64,000 bases of DNA from positions 558,001-622,000 of the forward strand of contig CADCXA010000006.1 in assembly GCA_902806565.1 (NCBI GenBank), read 5' to 3'. The notes under the pieces were generated by a model. The model made no database searches. It was not told the DNA's origin and saw only the letters and a list, made by a program, of their open reading frames with translations. This document shows, piece after piece, positions 36,541-47,367 of this stretch (position 1 is its first letter; each line of letters begins with the position of its first letter). A program made the position numbers and the translations under genes. This stretch comes from Hypoxylon rubiginosum (lineage: Eukaryota; Ascomycota; Sordariomycetes; Xylariales; Hypoxylaceae).

Positions 36541-38986
36541 TTAGGCTCTCAGCTCCGCGGCTGGGACACTCTTCCACGACAGGTACGTCGGCAAAACGGG
36601 CGGTGGATTTAGTCCGGTTGGACCGCATGAGTATTCATCGTCATCCCGGTAGACGTAGCAGGAGAAGTCGTAAAACCTGCTCCCCGAGCCGTGGAAGACA
36701 ATCCTAGATTTAACACCCTGTGTCAGACCCGAGCAGCTCAACCGCGAAAGAGGGTTGAGAAGAAAAAAAGGCAACTTACGGATTCTCCGGGGTCTTGTCG
36801 TCGCAGTACCAGGTGTGGTCTATCGCCAGGTACCCCGTGGCCAGGTCGAGCTGCCACCTGCACTCGAGGGAGTGGCGCGCCCACACGTTGGACGACGAGT
36901 GGTCGTCGCCGCGGTAGTCCTTGCAGTCGTACCAGCGGCCGGGCTCGCTCGCGGGCAGGAAGGGCGTCAGGGACACGTTGGCGTAGTCGACGTGCTGGAA
37001 GCCGTCCATGGCGAGGAACTGGATGTCGAAGTACTGCCGCGTCGCCAGGCTGCCGGCGGACGTGGCCTCCGCGTAGACGGTGTCGGACGACCAGGTGGCC
37101 GACCACTGCGTCGCGAGGACCGAGGAGATGGTGCAGCTGTACCCGCTCGGGGCCAGCTCGAAGAATACGTCCGAGGCGAGCTCCGTCCGGTTTGCCACGG
37201 TCCCCTGGACGGTTAGGGGAAGCTCTACTTGAGAACACGTCTTGGTGGAGGTGTTGGTCGCGGTGTCGTTGTTCCAAGAGCAGTCCAGAGTCGTGGCGAC
37301 GTCGCCGACCGCCTTAAAGTAAGACCTGATGCATCTGATTAGTCTCATCTTCTACATATGAGTAGTACCGAAGATTCTTACGGAAGCTTGTCCTCGTTGC
37401 CGTTACAGTACCATCTCTGGTCGATAGAGAAGATCTCCGTAACAGGATTGAGCTTGATCAATGAGATGATCTGGTACTTGCTGAAGGGAGACGTCGCCAA
37501 GGCACAGCCCCACCACCTCTCGTTGCCGTATCGCCCGTCGCGGTTGAGCTCCTCGCCGTCGCCCGTGCACGTCAAGTTGAAGCCGGTCGCGGGGTTGTGG
37601 AAAGTAGCGGTCAAGTTGCCAGTGTTATACCCGTCTCGCCACTTCTCGTTCCATACCCACGAAGTCACTATCCACGATGGCGCTTCGGACGTTTCGATGC
37701 AGCTCGGGTAATTGACTCCTTCCGGGGCTACGTTCGGAGTCATCTCAATGGGCTCAGTCAGTGATCCTTTGATGTATGTTGAGTCGGTAGACTCAGGATC
37801 AATAGCTACGCTCCCGACTGCACGGAACGTCACGCTAGGGATGTCAGTTGGAGCCATTGTGAGATTGAGGGGCAATATAGCATACTTCTCTGGATATCGG
37901 TCTCCTCCATTGCAAATCCACGTTTGGTTCACTGACAGCTCTGATGTTTCTTCGGCGAACCGTACAGCTGTTGAGTTGCCGTCACAGCTAGACCACTCGC
38001 CCCCTTGAGCCGTGCATGCCACCGACTGGTTGTTAGCACGATTATTTAAGCGGAAGCTCACGGAGGCTCCGCCATCGCCATCATAAGAGAAACCTTCCAC
38101 GTCCCAGTTCGGGTAGCTGAAGGACAAGCCGATGCAAGGAGTCTGATTCCATGGCGTACTCGTAGCCGCCTTTTGGGACGGTGGAATTACGTCTACTTCG
38201 CCAGATTTCCAGACTGGAGTTACGTAATCCCCGTTGAAGGTGGGCGCCGTGTCGTCTGCTACAGTACATCTTGTCTGCGTCTTATCGTCAACACAATCAA
38301 GGAGATCTCCAAGGTCTATTTTCGCGGAGGAAAAATAAGGGCGACTGAGAATTGGGAGAGTTTATGACTCTTTGTTAGCCTTATTTTGAGATCTTCTGCG
38401 CTCTGGGGAGATCGGTAACATATAACTTACGGATGAGTCTTGTTTTGGACTTCACATATCCAGATCTGATTGATTTCAAGCTCAGAGGTCGCCGCTGTGT
38501 ATTTGAATGAAGTCTTCGGTTGTGTCACATCATTATAATCCCCATCGCATACGTTCCACATTGGCTTGTTCGGATCCTGTAGATAGGGGGTAGTGCACGA
38601 CGTGGATTCGTTATTCACAACATCGTTAAGCTGAAAGCGTGTCATGCTCCTGTCCCCTGCTTCAATGGTCGTCTTGTTGAACTGAAACCCTGAGAATTGA
38701 TAGTCGGGCTTCTCGAAATCTTCAGTGCATGGGCTGGCGCCTACGGCGACGGCTGCAGCACTGCGCTGTGCGTGGAGGCTCTTCGCCCGCTTCAGTCGGA
38801 TCCATGATTCGTAGTTTGAGTTTGAAAGGTCATTTGGCTTAGCATTGCCCCTAAGACGAGTTCAGTAAAGGTGGTATTTGCCAAGTTCTCGAGGGTTCCG
38901 CCATACGATGAAGCTACCCTATAGTCACCCCACGCTGGGAGGACCAGCTGTATAGTAACGAGGCTAAGCAGAAGTAGAAAATGCAT
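36541..38986 (-). CDS. Secreted four-domain Cys/Trp repeat protein, unknown function
   Basis: Five exons (38,986-38,918, 38,837-38,431, 38,344-37,382, 37,325-36,780, 36,736-36,541) give 726 aa. The start is the ATG before a clear signal peptide (MHFLLLLSLVTIQLVLPAWG). Four diverged domains each end in an L/I-x-Q/H-x-W-x-C strand: EINQIWIC, SVNQTWIC, SIDQRWYC, AIDHTWYC. Before it each has a W...C pair and an N-glycosylation-rich beta-like stretch. Three of the four domains are followed by an intron that splits a proline codon eight residues after that Cys. There is no enzyme motif, GPI signal or transmembrane helix. The first intron's acceptor is the least certain point. It is probably an extracellular binding or structural protein. 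The family is unfamiliar to me. Confidence 0.8.
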
Positions 38987-40425
38987 GGTATATGCGTTCT
39001 TGTGTGTGTCGTAATCAGTGTGCTGCGCGTTAGACAGACTATTCAATAACTATTAACTACCCTAGACAATTAAACCTACCACGTCATCACTACTCAACTA
39101 ATATCTACGTGATAAGCCCATAGTTAGGTAAATAGGACGACTGGCATATATGTATCGTCGCAATGTTTTTACATTTCCCACTTGGAAGGTAGGTGATACG
39201 GAGTAACCATCGGCGTCTGTATTGGCACTACAATCGTATATAGCCGGCATGCAGGCAGGTAACATTGGGATATAGAGAGTAGCATAGAGATGCGTAAATC
39301 AAGCTCATACAAGCAGGCTGAATTAATATATGACCTGATTAAACCCTGCCATTCGTATCCATTCGTATGTTTCGCTACGAACTGGTACTGTTGCGAATAT
39401 CAGCCTGTGCTATAATTAGCTAAATTGAAGTTCATGTCCACCTGTCATGATGATACCTAGGTATGCTACCAAGCCATAGATAAAAGATCCGCATACCGAG
39501 AACTAGACCTTCGCCAAGGACTATTCCAGTGTCATACTGTCGTAGCTCGGGATAAAGACACGTAGTAGAACCAGTGCTTTTGTGATTGTTGGACTATTAG
39601 AGTCCACCACTGACAATGCATGAGAACAAACATTCGCCCCGCATCAGAGTAGTATGAGCAAACCCGAAAATACTACCTTTTCATACCAGCTTCTAACGAC
39701 TACTCGTTCCTGACCGAGTGTTCTATGTCGTGCTAACGAACAGGATTTATTTGGTAAAATATAGTATCCCTATTCGATCAGTTAGCTACCCCTGAGCCGA
39801 CCCACTCTTCTGTGACTTGGTGGCTGGTATAATAGGGGTAAAGTGGGTCTTTACATGTCGGAATAGCCTCATTTTAATTGCTATCCTCTACAGCGCTGAA
39901 CAGTAAAACTAACGCATAGCGTTCTCCGGTCAGAGCAGAGTTTCCCGCGGTCGTGAGAACAAGACATTCAGTACCTAATCTCCATACGTGCTGATGGACA
40001 AGCATCATCTCATTTGCACACAAGGAAGTCTTGTAACCTCCTTGATTAATCCCATGGGCTAGAAGTTCAAACGGAACGTGGGTGGGACTCACAGAAACGA
40101 TCCGCTGTTCCACATCTACTCTTCATGTGCATCGCTATTTCCAAGAACAATGCATCTGGCGCGTATTTGGCTCTTACTCGGAATTGAAGGTTTAAGGACT
40201 ACGCTCAGAAAGGAGGCTACAGATAACCTGATTATTGGCAGGTGCCGTGAGTGATAGCGTTAGCGATACCAACATACGATTAAAACCATTGCCCTAAGTT
40301 TCAAAATTGAGAAAACTTTTCCACTTTCAGTCTCCTTCATCTTCATCTCTTCAAGCTACTACAGCCTAGGTCACCACCTTTCTACTCGCTTTCAACCTCC
40401 AAAAAATACTTCTCAAGTCATAACC
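38987..40425. other. Intergenic region, nothing recognised
   Basis: Divergent promoter region between the four-domain secreted protein and the 231-aa gene. Contains one TACCTAGGTA palindrome at 39,454-39,463. Confidence 0.5.
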
Positions 40426-41121
40426 ATGGCCGATGACAAACCTACTGTCCTTGTCTTTAGCTACGGGGAGGTAGAGGACAACTTTGAAGAACTCAAAGAA
40501 AAGGCCATCGTCCACCAGGCCTCTTTTTTGCAGAGCGATGCGCCTTCCAGTCTTCTCACGCATCATCCAGACGCTCGAGCTGTCTGGATCCTTGCCCCTT
40601 CCATCGTAAACTCGGAATTCAAGGCTCTTTCGACCCATCTTATCAACTACGTTCGTAGTGGAGGCACTGTCGTCCTTGGCGGCTTGTTCTCCATAGGCGT
40701 TTCACAGTCCGACTTCAACAGATGGATGCAAGAATGGGGTTTGAGTTGGACGTACGGCGAATACAAGAAGAGAAATATGGCAGTTTTCGAGAGCGCCTCC
40801 AATGGTTCTAGCAACTTCCGGGGCAACGGCCTAGCAGCTGCCTATCCTTACGAGGGCGTCACTCTCGAGAATGTTCCCATACGCAATTCGTGGTATGCCG
40901 TCCGAGGGTACACGACAACCGAGGCACTCTTATGTGGTACCGTGGTCCAGACATCTGTTGCATTTACGAAGGTTGGACTTGGATGGCTGGGATGGACTGG
41001 AGATTTCCACAACAGGGACGAGACAACCGCCGTTGTGCGAGCAATGATGGGGCTGAACAAGAAAAACCAGGGGGATCACGTACCGTCCAGTAAACTCCTT
41101 CGTCGGCTCTTCAAAGCATGA
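40426..41121 (+). CDS. Conserved-type fungal protein, possible class I glutamine-amidotransferase-like fold
   Basis: A single-exon 231-aa protein from an ATG in good context (ACCATGG). It begins with a beta strand (TVLVFSYGE), followed by DARAVWILAPS, LINYVRSGGTVVLGG and a C-terminal VGLGWLGWTGDFHN. The order strand-helix, 'gather at a glycine turn' (SGGTVVLGG) recalls the Rossmann-like amidotransferase/ThuA fold, in which a wall-forming strand carries GGxxxxGG. No Cys-His-Glu triad is obvious, so an amidotransferase activity is not claimed. No signal peptide or membrane span. The full-length uninterrupted frame with ordinary composition makes the gene itself likely. Confidence 0.7.
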   Translation: MADDKPTVLVFSYGEVEDNFEELKEKAIVHQASFLQSDAPSSLLTHHPDARAVWILAPSIVNSEFKALSTHLINYVRSGGTVVLGGLFSIGVSQSDFNRWMQEWGLSWTYGEYKKRNMAVFESASNGSSNFRGNGLAAAYPYEGVTLENVPIRNSWYAVRGYTTTEALLCGTVVQTSVAFTKVGLGWLGWTGDFHNRDETTAVVRAMMGLNKKNQGDHVPSSKLLRRLFKA

Positions 41122-42167
41122 GAAATCAGAGTCTACTGTTGCTATGCTCTTCTCGGTAGAAATATGAATGCGGTCAGTTCTACACACTTCGGGTGGTTCA
41201 GGTATAAATAGGGGTTCTATTGCACATGCGCGTATGTACGTAGCTACCTAGCCTACTGGCAAGGTAGGGGAAGGTTATCGCAGTTTACTAGAACGATGGA
41301 TTATAATAATAGATACGCAAATGTCGGTGGCAGAAAATTACCATTAAATGAGGACGATTGCGACGCCTTGATCAACCTAATATAGTCATGCTGCTTCTAT
41401 GAACAACGCGTGTGAAATACCCACGCAACACTAACCCTTGATTGTTTTCCATTAATTTGTTTTCAAACCAGAGAATCCGGCAACTTCAAGCCAGGTTATT
41501 CCCACTACTCCCTCTTGTACCAACTACAACGGCAAGATAGGCGATAGAGATGAAGCCATCACGTCTCTAGCAACTCTACAAAGATCCAGCATCTTCGTTG
41601 GGCCATGGCGACACACTTGTGTCACCTTTATTCTATTCGTAGCCTTCAGGTGTCGCGATATTGGGCTGACTAGGAGGTAGCCACGACTATCGCGTAGGTT
41701 TATAACTTCGTTTCTATATATTCCTCTCTACCGTATGTATAATAGATTCTCGTATCGGCTGCATATGTCACCCATTTCTTGAAATGTATGATATTTCGAC
41801 TCAAAATCACAAGCTATTGCTCAATCGAATTCAGCTGAGCTGGATACACCTACATATCAGGTAGAAGCATTTGGCGCAGTTGTTAGGTGCCTGGAGGGTT
41901 CTTCATATGAACTTATGAAGAGCCGGCTGGTTCGAATCCAGCGATGAGCAGCTTACCTTTTTAGTAGTCACTTACGTTAGCTTCTAGATGCTTTACACGC
42001 TGTCTTACAAGCCTACCTACTGCCAAATGACCTCCTACGGCGCCCACGATGAATGATAGGAGTAGCATTATGCCGTCTTGAAATCAAAACGCTGATGTAT
42101 TACTATCATTAACATAACACGTAGAGGAGAATTAGTTTTGGTATCTCTAAGTCTATATATACTCTTA
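41122..42167. other. Intergenic region with a tRNA-like relic
   Basis: Contains the tRNA-like sequence at 41,865-41,950. Otherwise nothing recognised. Confidence 0.5.
41865..41950 (+). pseudogene. tRNA-like sequence (relic or SINE head)
   Basis: A perfect B box, GGTTCGAATCC at 41,929-41,939, sits in a 5-bp T stem (GCTGG/CCAGC). An A-box-like TGGCGCAGTTGT lies at 41,872-41,883. A plausible anticodon loop, TTCATAT between GGTTC and GAACT, would read CAT. The 3' strand GATGAGC does not pair with the 5' sequence before the A box, the D loop lacks GG, and spacing before and after the anticodon stem is wrong for tRNA-Met. It is therefore more likely a decayed tRNA or a tRNA-derived element than a working gene. 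Confidence 0.4.
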
Positions 42168-43706
42168 TCATTCCATCGGAATCGTCTCCCCGTCCACCCA
42201 TCTGGAGCTCGTCAGCCGCTTCTCTACGATCCGCCCCCCGGACTGGTAGTAGCAGCGCCGCATGTCCGGCTGCTCCGAGAGGGACACCTGCGAGGGCAGG
42301 TCGGAGACCACCTCCGTCAGGCACGCGATGTCCGTGCCGGCGTCCGCCGCGCCCACCTGCTGCGGGCCCTTCCACGCGCCGCCGTCCTCCTGCCACACCG
42401 CCTGGATCATGTGGCTGGCGTCCTGGTACAGGATGTACGTGTTCGTCGTGTTGCTGTTGGCGCGCCCGACCGCGAACGCGCCGATGGAAGTACCGGCGGG
42501 GATCGCCACGTTGGGGGTCCCTAGATGGATAAATGTAAGTATAAAACCAATCCCCCACTCCATAGGTATATCTGGTGATGTTGTGAGGAAGACACGCGTA
42601 CCTGAATGCCAAGATATCCCCGTATCATCACCCCCAAACGAGAAAATAGCCAGCCGTCCGTCCCGGCCGCGGAACGCGATGCCCGCGGCGTACGGCCCCT
42701 GGTACGCCTTCACGACGGGCACCACGGCCATCCCCGTGCCGCTATCACCATACGGAACGACCGTCGTATCGAACCAGCCCTGCATCGTATCATTGAACCA
42801 CCCGTCGCCGCGGGAATCGTAGACCTCGCGGTGGAACGTCGCGTCCGCGTTCTGGTATATAATATAAGGCCAGTACGCCGCCATCCGCGAGCCCTCTCCC
42901 ACCGAGAACGCGGGCCGGTCCGTGTCGACGCTGTCGACCTTGGGGACCGTCTCGTCCTCGCCGAAGTTGATGCCGCGGAAGGTCGACGACGCGGCGTCCA
43001 GGTAGAAGACTTCGAACTGCGGGAACACCAGGTAGATGGTGGCCGCGATGGGGGTGCCGGGCCTCGCGTCGGCCGTGCCGTCGAACACGAGCGGCGCCGT
43101 CCACGCCCCGCCGCCCGCGCTGCTGTACCGCGACGTGCGGATCTTGTTGTCGCCGCCCTGCCAGAAGAGCCGCGACGTGAAACCGTCGCCCGCCAGCCGC
43201 CGTCCCGTGACCGAGAGCCTCGTATTCGGCCGCACCGCCGTCGTGTTCACTTGTGGACTCGCGCTGCTGCTCGCCGACGGCGGAGATGTCGATTCTGAGG
43301 GCGAGGAGGATGTACCTGTGGTCTGGGCCGCTTTCGATCCGTCTCTTGACGCCTGGCTCCCTAACACGCCTCCGACGACGGCGCCTACGATCACGGCGAT
43401 CGCGGCTAGGACTCCTATCAAGATGAATAACCTTTTCCTTGAACCATTTCCCCTGGCTGGTGCTTTTAGTCCTCCTTGCTCTACATTCAAGGCGCCGTAG
43501 GGGCCGGCGTAGGGGCCGGGTATTGCGTTGTAAGACGCATTGGAATATGAATACGGACTGCTGGCCTCTGCTTTATACGGCACGAACGCCGGCTCGTCGA
43601 CCGGGATAGGATAGTTTTCCTCTGGTAAGTGAACGACTTCGGGATAATTAGAGTGCGCAACCTCTAGCCCGGGTTGTGAGTACTTCGGGTCTGGATAATT
43701 ACTCAT
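42168..43706 (-). CDS. Membrane-anchored fucose-lectin-like beta-propeller protein
   Basis: Two exons (43,706-42,602 and 42,520-42,168) give 485 aa. The 81-nt intron (donor GTACGC, acceptor ATCTAG) is a multiple of three, so an unspliced reading would add 27 residues. Residues 1-90 are polar and Pro/Tyr-rich. A single hydrophobic helix follows basic residues (RKRLFILIGVLAAIAVIVGA, about 91-117), then a Ser/Thr-rich linker and a propeller of about 320 aa. The propeller has AAL-like blades (RLFWQGGDNKIRTSRY, AVWQEDGGAWKGPQQVG, RWVDGETIP). This type II layout places the lectin domain outside the cell or in the secretory lumen. Sugar specificity is inferred from the family only. Confidence 0.82.
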   Translation of the reverse strand: MSNYPDPKYSQPGLEVAHSNYPEVVHLPEENYPIPVDEPAFVPYKAEASSPYSYSNASYNAIPGPYAGPYGALNVEQGGLKAPARGNGSRKRLFILIGVLAAIAVIVGAVVGGVLGSQASRDGSKAAQTTGTSSSPSESTSPPSASSSASPQVNTTAVRPNTRLSVTGRRLAGDGFTSRLFWQGGDNKIRTSRYSSAGGGAWTAPLVFDGTADARPGTPIAATIYLVFPQFEVFYLDAASSTFRGINFGEDETVPKVDSVDTDRPAFSVGEGSRMAAYWPYIIYQNADATFHREVYDSRGDGWFNDTMQGWFDTTVVPYGDSGTGMAVVPVVKAYQGPYAAGIAFRGRDGRLAIFSFGGDDTGISWHSGTRVFLTTSPDIPMEWGIGFILTFIHLGTPNVAIPAGTSIGAFAVGRANSNTTNTYILYQDASHMIQAVWQEDGGAWKGPQQVGAADAGTDIACLTEVVSDLPSQVSLSEQPDMRRCYYQSGGRIVEKRLTSSRWVDGETIPME

Positions 43707-45284
43707 GGTCCCCGTGTTATATATACAACTTGGACGACTGGGGGTGTATTAAAGTGGTGGAGATGGAGATAGCAGGATCGTCACGGACCGCGTAGGTTAG
43801 TCGAGTTTCAAACCTCGAGCCTCGTCGGCATTACTATTAGATAGGAGATTAGAAGCCAGCCCGGCATCGTGACAGATATGACACGGAAGATATGTTGGTG
43901 AGTAAAGCAGAAGCACGAAGCGACTGGAATAGCACGACATGATGTATACATAGACCCGAGCTACCCAGGAACAAAAGAGGCATAGTAGGCACAGAAGCAC
44001 ATGTAGATCGGCCATGCGGCGCACGTTTTCGGCGTAGGGCTGGAGCGTAGCTGTTCAATTTCCCAATCAGTAGCCCTTTCTAGCTCATCCTGCCAAGTTT
44101 CCGACACAGCTAATGAAGACTCCGTTATAGCCCACCGTACCACCGACCATATGGATGCCGTGGTTGTAAATTAGGGGACCACATTGGATTACTTCTAAAA
44201 AGGCTACGCTCGATTGAGATTAGATGAGGAACAGCTGAAGCTCGGGGCGCGTAGTAGCCGTTAACCACGCAGGCCGGTAAGGGGGCTTTTGTTGATATCC
44301 AGCCATGGAAGCCATGAAACCTGTCTCCGTCCGGTTTAGTTCCCATCCTTCTCGTCGGCTAAGGCTGAGGTGAGCTAGGATGGTGGCGGAGTAACGACCC
44401 ATGTCGCCATGAGGCTATCGAGATTATGTTGCTTTATCAGCGCGTAAATCCCGACGACCCAAGGACCCGGCACGTTCATACAAAGGCGGAAGGAGTGCTT
44501 GCGACCGGAATGAAGATGCTCGAGATGGTACACACGATATGTAAAGTATAGGATTCTGACGAGTGCAAGGAGTCGAAAGGGCTGAAGGGGCTTGACCCTA
44601 CTAATGTTAAACACTAAGAAATAATAGATCCACAAGGATCAACTCCATTTTAGAAACGTACCCTGTAGCTAGTTAATTCAATTACCAACCTTTCTCACTA
44701 ATTACCTAGGTAGGCAAATGCTGCCTAGAATCTTCGAAGGAATATTAGGCCCATCGAGCATTATCAATATGAGTACTAGCACGGCGACGAATAAGTCATC
44801 CGAAAGCAAGAGAGAAGTGGTCTTTTCATACCCAATGGCTCACCAATGTTCCTCATCCTTTGTTATCCGTGAGGAGCTCACCAGACCTTGCTCCCCTAAT
44901 CGAAGCACTCTTCAGCATCACTTGTGTTCTCATGCACTCCTCGCTCGATCCGGGGCCAAAGCCGGAGCGGAGCCACTGATAAGTCTTTTTCAGGCAATGA
45001 AAGATTACCTGCGTCCGCCCGACTTGTTTAATTCCGAAGGAGTAAATATATATGTATAGCAAATCCTAATCTATAAGCAAAGGGGGTATCCGTAGTCATG
45101 ATACGTAGAAGCTTCAAAGTCATCATACACCGTGTGCGAAATTCAATAGCCTGTATGTTGTGGATGGTATCTTGAATCGTCAATGCCTTAGCCGTAGCAA
45201 ACCCCGCCCGCAAACGCCAGAGCAAACCATCAGAACACTTAACTTGAATATCACGACGAAACCGACGACGCCATTGAAAATGAT
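43707..45284. other. Intergenic region, nothing recognised
   Basis: About 1.6 kb between two minus-strand genes. One TACCTAGGTA palindrome lies at 44,703-44,712. A 113-codon plus-strand frame at 44,718-45,059 lacks supporting features. Confidence 0.5.
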
Positions 45285-47367
45285 TTATCTACCCCTGTAC
45301 TCCGGTTTCCTCGCCATGTTCACCACTGGCGGAGGTCCGTCTTCGTCCATGGGATAAGGTGGAATAGAACCTCCAGGAGGACGTCGTCCGCCTGCAGACT
45401 GCTTCTCGGGTAGCGGGGTCTTCGGGGGCAACGGAGGGGGTTCGATTCGGTGTGGCTGAAGCGGCTGCACCATAGGTTGTTGAGTAGCGGGATCCCTTTG
45501 CTGTCTTCGTGGATACTCATCGCTTCCCATGATTGCGATCTTATCGGAGCCTGTGGCGATACGGTATTGCGCCGGTGTTGGAGCCATCACTACGAGACGA
45601 TCTGGATCATCCTTGGGGGGAGGTCTGACCGCTTGTGATAACGCGGGCGGAGAAGGCGCTTTTTGTTGTGGACGCGTGGCTATTTGGGGAGGAGAAGAAG
45701 AAGAATGGCTAGTAGGAGGTCGAATGCGGTCGCCGGAACTGCGAGATGATGGTGGATTCCCAGATCCGGGGAGTGAAAGGTGGTCACCCCCAGAGTCGTA
45801 TGATTGTCGACTAGGGGGGCTGTTGCGAGGTGGAAATGACGAGGGCATATCGCCTGGAAGTTCGACTGCCAACGGAGCATTCAGAGAGCTCATAGGCGGA
45901 GGGGATACGATGTCGGGCACGTTGCTGAACCTTTCCCATCTCTGCTTTGCTCTGTGTATCTTGGCTAATTTGGTCGATGACTCTTGAACCATTCTCTGCT
46001 CGACGTTCCTGGACAAATATCTTCTCGTTCCTGTGCTAATTTCGCCAAGGCGGTTCCATTCGTTCATAGCGAATTCTCCAACCCCAATCTCGACGTTAAA
46101 GCGATAGTAGTTTTCGATATTGACGCCCCGTTTTATGAGTAGTTCCTTTTTCATCTTCTCGTGGATTAACTCACAGCCTTCTACTTTGGCGACCAACTTC
46201 TTCCTCGCTTCTGCAAATTCGCCCATAAAGCCTTCGTACCAAACATGCTGGTTCTGATCGGTACCTTTCGGTCGCTTTCCGGTTCCTACGCTGATAAACA
46301 CGCCAACATCTCGTCCCGGCCACTCGTTAACAGTAGCCTCGTCGAGAGCATAGGGAGACGGATTAAAGGTCCCCGCGCCGTCGTCATGGAATACCGTTTG
46401 GCCGATCCTGATTGGTTTGAATGCTAATCCAATCGCACATGTTGCCCGGCCGGCCTGCCAAATCTTGCAGTCGTATTCCGGAGCGGGCTCTTTTCTCGAG
46501 TCGTATGATCTTAAAATTGCAGGCTCGCCACCCTTAGAGGTTCCTTTATACATCGCCGTCACCGCACTGCGAATACGTTAGTGGCTATGCTGCCTAGAAG
46601 CCGCTGGGAGTAGAACTTACGTCTTCGTTCTGTTTTCTCTTGTATCGTATAACCGGGCATCAGGATCACCCCATCCACCACGGAATGATCGTGCCTGAGC
46701 CGATGGACTACGGGCACTGAAACTCATAACACTCGCGTTACTCTGGTGACGTCGCGGAATGGCAGCAGCAGCGGCGCTAGATCGCGACACGGCTGACAGC
46801 GGGCTGACAAGATCTGACGGAGCGCCGTCGTTCCCTTCCTCATCGGAAACAGTATGTTCCCTCACCGCCTCCTTGATCGCGTACTCGAGCATCGAGGCCT
46901 TAAACAGCGTCGAACGATAGGGTATACCCGCAATAGTCTTGTCCGTCTCAAACACCATTCTGGTTAATCGAACATACAGTTCTTTGCATTGTTCTAGATC
47001 CAACCGGAGACGTCCAAGCATCAAGGCGATTAAGCCGCCGGTGCCGGTTCCGACTATTAAATCGAAGTGATCGCATGGCTTCGGGATTTGGTCGCGCCTC
47101 GGTGCTCTGCCCTCGATTTCGACGTAGGTTCGGTGCATAAGTTCTTGTATAATAATGAACATGGAATAACCACGAACTCCTCCGCCATCTGTGCGGGCGC
47201 AGTGCCCAAAGTCAGCATGTGCTCACGCGTGCCCAAATCAGAAACCTGACGTGTTTGGCGGGGTCATCGACGGTCTCATCGACGGTCTTCGACTTACCCA
47301 AGCTGAGAATCCTCAACGGAGGACCTTTCGTGGTGTCCTTCCTCTTAAGATGACCCTCCGAATCCAT
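45285..47367 (-). CDS. Patatin-like phospholipase-family protein, nucleophile Ser replaced by Gly
   Basis: Three exons (47,367-47,298, 47,188-46,621, 46,566-45,285) give 639 aa. The first exon supplies LRILSL and joins to DGGGVRGYS (residues 24-32), the oxyanion-hole motif of patatins. The nucleophile elbow, normally GxSxG, reads GTGTGG at 70-75, so residue 72 is Gly. The acid motif DGA is kept (Asp275). After the patatin domain (to about residue 400) there is a long disordered tail rich in Pro, Ser, Arg and Gln. The family hydrolyses lipid acyl chains through a Ser-Asp dyad. With no Ser at the elbow the protein may be inactive or may act as a lipid-binding regulator. The gene model is otherwise intact. 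Confidence 0.88.

Noticed and set aside
36691..37317. Plus-strand 208-codon Arg-rich frame and minus-strand 179-codon frame
   Set aside because: Both overlap exon 4 of the four-domain secreted protein in the wrong frame and have no recognisable features.
42262..43500. Several plus-strand frames of 100-230 codons opposite the lectin-like gene
   Set aside because: Antisense shadows of GC-rich coding sequence. The minus-strand frame has a TM helix, propeller motifs and a spliced intron.
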